Shown here: positions 10,198 through 19,300 of the stretch, piece after piece
Numbering within the stretch: position 1 is the stretch's first letter
Layout: every line of letters starts with the position of its first letter
Assembly: GCA_037447655.1 (NCBI GenBank)
Contig: JBBHKE010000817.1
Location: 92,191 to 156,190 of the forward strand
DNA: 64,000 nucleotides
Direction of reading: 5' to 3'
Source of the DNA: Zygnema cylindricum
Taxonomy: Eukaryota > Streptophyta > Zygnematophyceae > Zygnematales > Zygnemataceae
Translations under genes and position numbers: made by a program
The notes under the pieces: generated by a model
What the model saw: the letters and a program-made list of their open reading frames with translations, nothing else
Told to the model about the DNA's origin: nothing
The model's database searches: none

Positions 10198-11419
10198 AAA
10201 ATATACGAAAATTGGGAGAGGGAGGGGACAACAACGAGGGAGGACTGGGAGAGAGGATGAGGGAGAGTTTGAAGGCTGGAAAAAATATTAAAACAGAACA
10301 AAAAAACAAAAGAGAAAGCAAATGATATTTGGTGAATTTGGAATTATTAAATTTTAGTTTTTGTATAGAATGGAATATTAAAGAGATAGTAAAAGACAAA
10401 AGATGCAAGAAGACATAATGCAGAAAAGACAAAGCGATGAGAAACTGGCCGTCCATGATAATGATTCGCTTTTTTTTTCCCTTTTTTTTGTTTTCTCTTT
10501 CTTCTCTCTTTTCTCTTCTATTTCTCTCTTTTCTCTCGATTTCCTCTCTTTCCTCTCTTTCCTCCCTCTCCCTCTCCCTCTCCCTTTCTTCGCTCTTTCT
10601 GCTCTCTTTCCTCTCTCTCATTCTCTTTCCTCTTTCTTTCTCTCCTCTTTCTTTTCGGTTTTATTTTGTTTGGAGCCTTTGGACAAAAAACCTTTAGAGG
10701 TTTAACACTTGAATGGTTTTTTAAACCTTTGTTGAAGTTTTTTTGTAAAAAACAGAAAAAAATAACCAGAGTGATCATGTTAAAAAAAAAGAGCAAAAAA
10801 ATATTATGTCTAGAGAAAAAAGAAATTTTACAGTAGAATATTGAAGCTGTTTTTGTACTTAAAACAAAACAAAAAAAAAAATATTAGGGTTTTAGTTTAA
10901 CAGGAAAATGTACTACATGTAATTTAACTTGTGAAAAATGTTATTTTACTTTGAAAAATAATTTGTTTTTTTTTTTTGCTTTTTTGCTGTCGTGGCTAAT
11001 TTGTTTTTCTCTGGGTTGTCATTTTTTATTTGTCTTTTCTCGAGTGTATCATTGCGGCGAATAAAATAAACATATTTTAAATATAGATGATTTTTTTTTT
11101 CACATAGATCATGTAAAAATATGCGACGAGTGTTATAATCATTCTAATACTTCGTAAATTAAACATAAGAAAACTATAATATACAAAAGTTTCGTAATGT
11201 TTTCCCTTTCGAGATGGGTGTTCGAGGATTAGATTTCTTTTTTCAGGTTTGCTTCTTTTTATTGTTGAGTGAAATATTTCTCTAATAGTTCTTCACCATT
11301 TTAACCTTACCTTATTTCCCTTCCCTCCAGTGTTTCTTTTCTCACCTTTTTCCCCCTTTGATGACCCCCTCATAAATATCCTCCACACTAAATTTGGACG
11401 TGGATTTTTTATTGTAAGA

Positions 11420-11600
11420 TTAGGCAAGTGAGGGAGAGACAAGAGAAGAGAGGGAGAGGGGGAAAGGAGAGGGAGGGAGAGAGGAGAGGGCGAGAGGAAC
11501 GAGGGAGAGAGAGGGGGAGAGGGAGGGAGAGAGGAGAGGGAGAGAGGAAAGAGGGAGAGAGAGGGGGAGAGGAAAAGAAAGTGGGGAGGAGAGAGGGTGG
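11420..11600 (+). repeat. GA-rich tract
   Basis: Almost pure purine on the plus strand, built from GAGAGGGA and GGGGGAGAGG units. It has mirror-repeat character and so could form triplex DNA. Confidence 0.85.
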
Positions 11601-11889
11601 GTCACGCTATATTGAGTCGTGGGGTTTGTCGAGCCCATTCTTGAAAGAGTCTAGAAAAGAATAGGAAGGAATGGGCATACACAATTCCTTATTAAAAAAG
11701 ATAGCGTTTTATTGCTCTCCATTGTATTATGAATCCCGAGAAAATTTGAGTAGCCTTATTTTTCGGTCTCTTAAATGAGAATTAACTCGCTATTCTCACA
11801 TTAGGAAGGTGGAATTGGCCCATGAAGACACCACCAATTTAACAATGTTTCCTTCTAAGACATACCAATGTTAGACTTATAGAGAGTAT

Positions 11890-12615
11890 AGACCATCAAT
11901 GTCTCTGTTTCCCTTTTCTCCCTCCGTTCCCCTCCATCTCCCTCCGTTCCCCTCCGTTTCCATCTGTTTCCATCCGTTGCCCTCCGTCCCCCTCCGCCCC
12001 CTCCCTTCCCCTGCTGTTCCCCCCCTTCCCTCCGTTTCCCTCCATTCTCATCCGTTCCCCCCCGTTCCCATCCGTTCCCTTCGTTCCCCTCCATTCCTCT
12101 CCCTTTCCTTCACTTTATTTCCCTCCGCCTCCTACGTTTCCCTCCCTCTGTTTTCCCTCTGTTCCATGTTGTTTCCCTCCGTTCCTTTCCGTTTCCCTCC
12201 TTTCCCCTCCATTCCCCTCCATCTCCCTCCTTTCCCCTCCGTCTCCCTCCTGTCCCCTCCGTTTCCATCCGTTGCCCTCCATTAACCTCCGTTACCCTCC
12301 ATCACCCTACTTTGCTCTCCTTACCCCTCGTCCACCTTCGTCCACTCCGTTCCTCTCCTTTCCCCTCTGTTCCCTTCCGGCTTCCCCCCTTCCTCCGTTT
12401 CCCTCTGTTCCCTCCGATTCCTCGGTTCCTCTCGTTCCCCTCCGTTTCCTTCCCTCCGTTTCTTCCGTGTCCCTCCCTTCATTCCCCTCTGTTAACCTCC
12501 CTGTTCCTCTGCATTTCCTTTGGTTCCCTCTGTTTCCCTCCGTTCCCCGCCGTTTCCCTCCGTTTCCAACCGTTTCCTCTTGTTCACTCTGTTCCCTCCG
12601 TTCCCTCTGCTTTCC
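11890..12615 (+). repeat. Degenerate CCCTCCGTTC-type minisatellite
   Basis: About 720 bp of short units close to TTCCCCTCCG (around 10 bp), almost entirely pyrimidine with a G every unit. Divergence between units is high, so the array is old or continually re-shuffled. Confidence 0.8.
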
Positions 12616-12955
12616 TGTCGTGCATGTGTCTAATTGAACCAACAAGCATGCAACCCAACCACCTGTCTAGCAGAAAAAGTGTAATACACAACGAGCAATG
12701 TAAATCTCTAAGCAAAAAGAATTATAATACAAAGCAAAAATGAATATGACAATGTAAAAAGGAAAAAAGGTGGAGAGAGATCCAAAGGCGAAGGTGAGTG
12801 GGCAGCCGAGAGACAGATCCATTTATTTACTAAGCCGATGGGTAGCCACTAGGCTCCACGGTCAGGGCATATTCCTTACAGGAGTTAGGTCTAGGATTTC
12901 AAATAAAGAAAAACAAAACAAGAAAAATGCAAGAAAAAAACAATAAAAATATGTG

Positions 12956-13230
12956 GAGAATCCAAGACAACCGGATCTTGACACGCCAATTGCAGAAAAG
13001 TACAACAAGAAAACAAACAATGAGTATATAAAGAGAATACGGGATAACTGAATTCTAACAAACAAGTGAAACTAGCAACAAGAAAATACAAGAAAGCAAC
13101 ATTAAAAATTTGCATAGAATCCGAGATAACCGGAATCGGACACACTAAAAATAAATTGCAGAAAATGATAATGGGAAACAATCAATGAAAAGTGGTAGAG
13201 AATCCGAGATAACCGGATTCTAACAAACCA
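12956..13230 (+). repeat. Tandem repeat with internal hairpin
   Basis: Four units start near 12956, 13033, 13118 and 13200. The core is GAATCCGAGATAACCGGATTC-like, in which GAATCC pairs with GGATTC. Two subtypes alternate: units 1 and 3 continue to TTGCAGAAAA, and units 2 and 4 to CTAACAAAC. The higher-order period is therefore about 165 bp. A related GAGCCGAGATAGCCGG sequence occurs near 48346 in the leader of element D. Confidence 0.7.
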
Positions 13231-13368
13231 AAAGTGAACTCCAACAAAGGTAACATAAATTAGACATCAAAATGTCAAACCCTAATCCACATATTGCATC
13301 CACAAAGGTTAGAGATAGCCTGAGAAAGTCTGCAAAATCCACACTAAAAGAGGTTGTTGAAGAGAAAC

Positions 13369-14150
13369 TGTTGTTATGAGACAACTGCTGGCAGTGAAGG
13401 TGAAGAAGATGCAGCAATAGTCATCGTAGAACAAATCAAGAGAGGAAGCTTCCACAAATACTGATGGCTAAACAACAACTTTGACAGACTAATTTAACTT
13501 TCAGAAAAACGCTCTAATGGTCCTGAAAGTTTACCACAGTGTAGATAACATACAAAAGAACACACACACAAAATTTCAATCAATTCCGCTCACAGATCTG
13601 TGAGATATGTAGAAATGAAATTACATAAAACTGAGTGTACAGTTTTCATATCATTTGTTCCTAAAAATCAAATTCACTAAGTCCTACTTCTATACACCGA
13701 AACTACACTAAGCTGTACGGAGGCATTCCAGCCGTACATCTAACATTCTATCACAACAAATAATTCACTATGAACAAAGTTCTATTCTACCAAATATTTA
13801 CACCGAAATTCAGACAACGTAAAGTGATAATGATCTAGTCACGCCTCGTCACTATTTGTTGGCGGCGGCTGTCAGCGGTCCGATTAGAGGATTTGGCACC
13901 GTAGAATTGACTTCACGAAGTCCAGTGGTCCTGCCGAATTTCCGTACGTCCACGGAGGACATACTCACGCATTCTCCCAAGTGACGACGCGTGTCCCAAG
14001 TGTGAATGAACCGTGAACTCCCAACTTCATTGTCACACTAATTTTGGTAAGTACTGAACCGAACTCAACCAAAAATAGCTTAAGTCCTGAACAGCTCTCT
14101 CTCCCTCACAACTGAAGCATAGAGAGGACTAAAGCTTTCTAAAAACAACA
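13369..14150 (-). mobile_element. Solo LTR, copia family B
   Basis: The reverse complement matches the LTRs of copia B (40167-40904 and 44994-45730) end to end, from TGTTGTTTTTAG at 14150 back to CTCATAACAACA at 13369. Flanks are GAAAC on the left and AAAAC on the right, a 4/5 match to a 5-bp target duplication. No internal sequence remains, so it likely arose by recombination between two LTRs. It is more diverged than the LTRs of copy B. Confidence 0.85.
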
Positions 14151-14832
14151 AAAACCGTGCGGACTCCGGCCGAAACCGAGTGAATTAACTTGTAGGGATT
14201 ACAATGAAAGTATAATGAGGAAAAAGAAAAGCTAAGCGCTTAACAAACTAAGGAAGTAAAAGCCTTGCATCGAAAAAAGCGACAATTTGACTAAGGAAAA
14301 AGACAAGGGAAAAAGACAGAAAAATCTAAATCCTCTTCGACGAATTCCTATACTCTCAAATTATGAGAGTACAAACCTTAAGCAATAGCCTAAGTACTAA
14401 CGAAATAGCCAGAGTACTAATTCCTGACATTTGCTAACTTACCAATCACGTGAGAGTATTTCACTATACAATTTGCGACTTGTTTGGGTCCTGGCCAATA
14501 AGCGACCATAACCATATGCATAAGTTACAAAATTCACAATCCGCAGATTAAAACCCATCCTAACTACATGTATGCGTGAACCTACATGGGTTCACGACTT
14601 CAATGTGAACCAAAAATCGAAGCACCAACAAACGCTCCGTGTACACGCAATTTGTACGTCGCGAAATTCCAACTAAAGTGAAATTACAGGCGAAAATAAA
14701 AGTACAAATTAAATATCGTGGAGGTTCGTCTATCTTGTTTCGTACGACCTCCAAACGATATCCTCATACGCCATTCGAATCGTGCAACTTCAAATCGCGT
14801 ACCTACGCACGAAATAAAACACAACGCACTAA
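14151..14832. other. Remnant resembling element D LTR/leader
   Basis: GTGAACCTACATGGGTTCACGACTTCA at about 14577-14603 resembles the D LTR segment near 31955 and 48930 (TGAACCTCCAAGGGTTCATGACTTC). All three hold the same inverted repeat, GAACC with GGGTTC. The rest has no gene. With 12956-13368 it may be one decayed D-type element split by the solo LTR. Confidence 0.4.
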
Positions 14833-15245
14833 ATATATATGTAAATATATATATATATATTAATAAAAATAATAAGATATGAATGTGTATATAATATATA
14901 TATGTACATATATATACATATATATACATATATATACATATACATATATATACATATATATACATATATATACAAATATATATATACATATACACACATA
15001 TTCCCATAAACACATATATGCATATACACAAATACACATATATACACATACACATATATACACATATATGTATATGTATATTAATATATATTTATATGTA
15101 TATATAAATGTATATGTATATGTATATATATATGTATATATATAACATATATATACATATACACACATATACATATGCACATATATACATATATATATAC
15201 TCACATATATATATGCATACATATATATATATACATACATATATA
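14833..15245. repeat. TATATACA-type microsatellite block
   Basis: About 410 bp of alternating purine-pyrimidine AT/CA repeats directly abut the start of the copia C LTR at 15246. The tyrosine/isoleucine frames are spurious. Confidence 0.9.
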
Positions 15246-16272
15246 TGTTGAAATTTATTGATTTTTAGAGTATTTTCTAGGTATAAATAGGTTAGTATAA
15301 AAGGGAAAAGAAAAGGGCAAACAGCCTGTCTTCACCTCCTCTCTCTAGCCCCCTCCTCTCTCTAGCCCACATACTTGTTGTAGTCACTGAAGGATAAAAA
15401 GAGTGGTTAAGCCATGGCTGCCTTAGTTCTGTAGGCAGGACTAAAGAGTGACAAATGTCACTCTCAAACAAAAGGTTGAGTCCGGCAGGACTCGAACCTC
15501 CGACCAGTAGAGTACGGCGTAGCCGATAACTCTAACTAGTCTGTAGTGAATTCCATTAAAATACATGGGGTGTGATACGTATTTAATCTTATACATGATC
15601 TTGAAACCGATTTACTGAAATGTGAACAAAGGAACATAGAACTAGTTAAAGTATTTCAATGCGGACGTCATTTCGCACGAAACAAATGAATCGGACATTT
15701 GTTTTGACGGTCGACATTTAATGTCTGATTTAAATCCAACGGCGCATATCACTCCCGAGATCGCAGAATGGTCACTTTGACGTTTATGAACGTGGCATGA
15801 CCTGGCGCCACGTGGAGAGATGATGTTTGGTTGTGGGAATTCCGCGGAACATACGGACTAGTGGAAAAGTGACACGCGTCTGCTTAGTGGCCTTGTCGTA
15901 CACAGGCCGTACAAAAGAACACCGGCCATTGTACCTTTCTGTACTTTACAGTCATGTGTATGGTCCGTATTTCAGTAGATAGGGGTTGTGAGAGGGATTT
16001 AGGACTTAGGAAAATCTAGTAGATAGTCTTGTCTCTCTAAGAAAGCTTTGTATAAAATTGGAATTTTTGCGGGCTCATAAGTTATCTGCTGGTTGGCCGT
16101 TTTCAGTGATTCTTTTTTCTACGGACTTATGGGAGTCTAAGCTGCACAGAGGTGTAGTCAAACTATCAGTTTGCCATTTTGAGCAGCAATGATTGTGGCT
16201 TGAAGTGGGTTAGTTAAACATGATCTAGAGGCTTCCTATATTCTGTCGTCCAATAGAAGACACAAAATTGAC
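15246..16272 (+). repeat. 5' LTR of copia C
   Basis: Starts TGTTGAAATT like the two solo C-family LTRs and ends ...ATTGAC, where the solo copies end ...ATTGCA. It contains an antisense tRNA-like module (about 15486-15545). Its last 200 bp resemble the matching part of the A and G LTRs (GTTATCTGCTGGTTGGCC and so on), showing that the three families are related. Confidence 0.85.
15486..15545 (-). other. tRNA-like module in C LTR (antisense)
   Basis: The minus strand holds a perfect B box GGTTCGAGTCC (plus-strand 15488-15498). About 25 bp upstream on that strand it holds an A-box-like GACTAGTTAGAGTTATCGGC (15522-15541). This is the layout of an internal RNA polymerase III promoter. A full cloverleaf was not verified, so it is not called a tRNA gene. 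Confidence 0.6.
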
Positions 16273-16287
16273 GGTTATGGGCCTACC
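16273..16287 (+). promoter_or_regulatory. Primer-binding site of copia C (half-tRNA iMet)
   Basis: GGTTATGGGCCTACC directly abuts the LTR. It matches 14/15 the complement of the anticodon arm of plant initiator tRNA-Met (GGTTATGGGCCCACC, from recall of that tRNA). Drosophila copia and yeast Ty5 are known to use such internal half-tRNA priming. The ATG in the site (16277-16279) is in frame with gag, and no in-frame ATG lies between it and the upstream stop at 16226-16228. Confidence 0.75.
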
Positions 16288-17707
16288 CTCTAGGGTGCAC
16301 ACCTTCAATGGATCTAGGTTCATCTATTGGGAAGCCATGATGATGGGAGCTCTGTGCGAAAAACGATACAGGGGTATCGTCACTCAACAAGTGAAACATC
16401 CACCTTCGCGAACTACACCAGGATTTGGAGGAGTAAGGTTTCCTGCAGCAACGGCTGCCTCAGCGGAAGAGGCAGATGATGGGGACAGCAGTGTGTCCGA
16501 AAAGGGGAAAGGGAAGGAGACACCCCTCACTCCTATTGCCACAGTACCGGGAGCGGCGACCGTGAAGTCCACGGAGAACGATACTCAAATGTGGGAGGAT
16601 GTAAACATGGCTGCCAAGAACTTCATTGTGAGGCACCTCACTCAAGCTTTGGCCACCCCTCATCTTCACATTTACAAGGCCGAGGAGTTGTGGTTGAGTT
16701 TGGTGGAGATTTATAGAGCTGGAACCATTCAGGAGCTCCAGTTGGCTGACCAAAAGCTAGTGAGTTACACTTACAAAGGAGGAAAGATGTTAGATTACTG
16801 TAACGTTCTTTCTTGTTTGTCTAAGGAGATGGAAAGTGTCGGGTGGACAGGTTAAATGAATATGAAATTTAACACCCTTATCATGAAGTTACCAGATGAG
16901 TTCGAGAACATAGTGTACCGAGTATAGGAAATGCCTGATAGTTCATGGAAGTGGAACACAGTGGTCAGGATGATACTTGTGCAGGAAAACACAATGGAGA
17001 TTAGGAGAGGAGGAAAGAGCATTCAAGCTCTAGCAGCAGGAGGGGACCGATGGGGGAAGGACTCAAAGAAACCATAGAAAGGGGAAAGAGATCATTCTGG
17101 AGGACCGAGGCCCCCAAAGGGTCTTTGTCATTTTTGCAAAAAGTCGGGACACTTCATCGCAGATTGTGTCAAGCTGTCGGAGCTGAGGCTCCAAGAGAAC
17201 CGTGGAGGGGGTTCTTCTGGAGGGAAAAAAAAGGCACTTGTGGTTACAAAAGTGACAAGAGAAACCAAGGAAGAGACTTCTGAGGAGGATGGGGAGCTTC
17301 TTCTTGACGAGAGTCTGGAGCAGAATGAGATCCCTCGGAGACAGAAGTGTGCCCTTGGAGCAATTCGAGAAGCTCCACAGGAAGGATGGATCATCAACTC
17401 AGGTGCATCCATGCATATGTGTCGTGAGATGGAACTCTTCAATAGGCTAAGAAAGATCCCTACTGTAGAGATAGAGTATGGGGATAGGAGAGTGGTTACT
17501 ACAAATTTTGTGGGATCAGTAGATTTGAAAGTCTTAGTGGAGGGTAAGACTTCTATACATACATTCTCAAATGTACTCTACATTCCTCAGCTGAGTAAAA
17601 ATCTTGTCTCTACGTCTGTGTTAGATGACAAAGAGTTTGATACTTTCACTAGAAAGGGCGTCTTTACAGCTAAGTATGGGGATGAAGTTTACTTCACAGC
17701 AGATAAG
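16277..17707 (+). pseudogene. Copia C Gag and protease, broken
   Basis: The Gag begins MGLPSRVHTFNGSRFIYW, matching copia A. In-frame stops occur at about 16852 and 16924, with frame changes after 17040. A CCHC zinc knuckle (CHFCKKSGHFIADC) is readable at about 17126-17167. The protease region at about 17390 reads WIINSGASMHMC, where copia proteases have D-S-G, so the catalytic Asp is replaced by Asn. The frame runs to the G insertion at 17707. It is clearly inactive. Confidence 0.85.
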
Positions 17708-17861
17708 TGTTGAAAAGAGGTAAATAATAGTTCACTTCCCTATTTTAGTTTTTCTTTAAAGAAAGAGAGTGAGGATCAAAGGCGCGCCATGGCTGCCGCA
17801 ATATTTATAAAAGTGGCAGTTTTTGAAGGAAAGGGTATTTTGGCTAAAATGATGCCTAAAT

Positions 17862-17925
17862 CTAGATTTGAACCTCAGACCTCTAGATTCTCTATAGCGA
17901 ACCGCCTTAACCATTAAGGCGTTAC
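17862..17925 (-). other. tRNA-like module in G LTR (antisense)
   Basis: The minus strand has an A-box-like CCTTAATGGTTAAGGCGG (plus 17902-17920) and a B box GGTTCAAATCT (plus 17864-17874), spaced as in tRNA genes. Of the modules here it looks most like a real tRNA D arm and T arm. The full fold was not checked. Confidence 0.6.
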
Positions 17926-18238
17926 GAAACGATACACGTGACGGGTTTTTTATTAATATAAACATTAACGCATTAGCTAATTAACAACAGACTAACCAAA
18001 AGGAGCAATTTTTGCATGAACGCGAATCTGAACCGTGTAAAATATGTTTTGATCGGATGGCTGGCATTATAGCCGCCACGCGAAGTGAGCTTTTGGCGGC
18101 ATACGGAGATATCATCACGCGGTGCCACGTGGCGCCACATTATTTGATACCAGAGAAGATGAGAGGAGGAACCATGGCTTCCGATTTGACAAGTGTCACC
18201 TTGTGGACCTTGTCGTACAATGGTCGTACAATAAGTAC

Positions 18239-19300
18239 TGTAGAAACTAATGGTTTTATTAGTATTTTCTAGATCTGAAAAGAAATATAGAAGTCGAGGC
18301 AGTCTATCTCTAACTTCTCTCTCCAACTCTCAAACTTGTCGCAGTCACAGAGAAATTGGAGAGGAAGCTAGAGCCATGGCTACCTTGGCTATCCTGAGGT
18401 TTACTGGAATTTTATGTTAGGGTTTATTTATTTAATTAAAAGGTATGTGCCGGCGGCAGGATTTGATCCATGTACCTGCCGGCCGGCAGATAGGAAGTAG
18501 CCGGTAGCCTTAGCCGTTAAGTCTAGCAGTAGTGTTACGTACTATATAGTTTGATATTTATTTAAATGATAATGCGTGCGATAAACCATTTAACTGAAAT
18601 GAATTACGGGATACATAGATCCAGTAAAATATAAATGTACGACTTACAGTACGGACACAAATCAGTACCGCGCATTTGTTTCGTAAATGAAACAAATACC
18701 GCGCATGTATTTATAACGGCTACGATTAAAGCCGACTTTAATCGGACGGCCGAGATTAGCGCCGAGATTAGCGCCGAGATCGCGGAGGAAGATTTCGGCG
18801 GTTTGTGGCCATCGCCACATCGGATGACACGTGGCGAAATTCCGTTGGATTGTGGAATCTCCGGAGATTATGGCACCGAATCCGGATTTGACATGTATCG
18901 ACATTTTGGCCATGTCGTACAATGTCCGTACATAAAGTACACCGGCAGCTGTACTTTTACGTACGGAACTCAATTCTGATTGGTTCCGTACATCAGTAGA
19001 TAGAGTTTGTGAGAGAGATAGGACTTAGAAAAATTAGAAGATAGGACCCTCTCTCCCAGAGAGCTTCTTAACAAAAGGTCAACTTTGACCCGCCATAACT
19101 TACTGCTCAGGGGAGCAAATTCAGAGTATCTTTTTGCTATCGACTCAGGGGAGTCTTGTCTTCACAGGGCTGAAGTTGGTCAGAGTTTTTGTCCGCCAGG
19201 GTGGCAGTTATTTTTGCTTAAACACAAAGGGGTCAGGATTATCCTAGAGGCTTCTTGGAAGCTGTCCACTCTTAGGACTTATGGAGGTCTCAGAGTTTCA
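18239..19300 (+). repeat. 5' LTR of copia A
   Basis: 1,062 bp, TGTAGAAAC...GAGTTTCA. It has one more 12-bp unit (GAGATTAGCGCC) than the 3' LTR. A tRNA-like module lies antisense at about 18455-18535. An ATG at 19281 in the last 20 bp opens a frame that runs through the LTR end into gag. Confidence 0.95.
18455..18535 (-). other. tRNA-like module in A 5' LTR (antisense)
   Basis: The minus strand has B-box-like GGATCAAATCC (plus 18459-18469) and A-box-like TAGACTTAACGGCTAAGGC (plus about 18512-18530). It is repeated in the 3' LTR (B box 23873-23883) and in the inverted A LTR (31097-31107, there on the plus strand). Confidence 0.55.

Larger units (their letters stand above)
10198..12955. other. 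Intergenic simple-sequence region
   Basis: No gene is supported. It contains a pyrimidine tract (about 10470-10660), AT-rich sequence (10680-11330), a GA tract (11420-11600), a pyrimidine minisatellite (11890-12615), then AT-rich DNA. All long frames here are low-complexity artefacts. Confidence 0.7.

Noticed and set aside
11899-12743. Phe/Pro/Ser-rich frames in the 12 kb minisatellite
   Set aside because: Any frame through a pyrimidine repeat stays open, so there is no evidence of a gene.
14829-15240. Tyr/Ile-rich frames
   Set aside because: Translation of TA/CA microsatellites. The same applies to 25475-25971.
15486-15545. A genuine host tRNA gene
   Set aside because: It is inside an LTR, repeated with every family copy, and a full acceptor stem was not seen. 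It is reported as a tRNA-like module.
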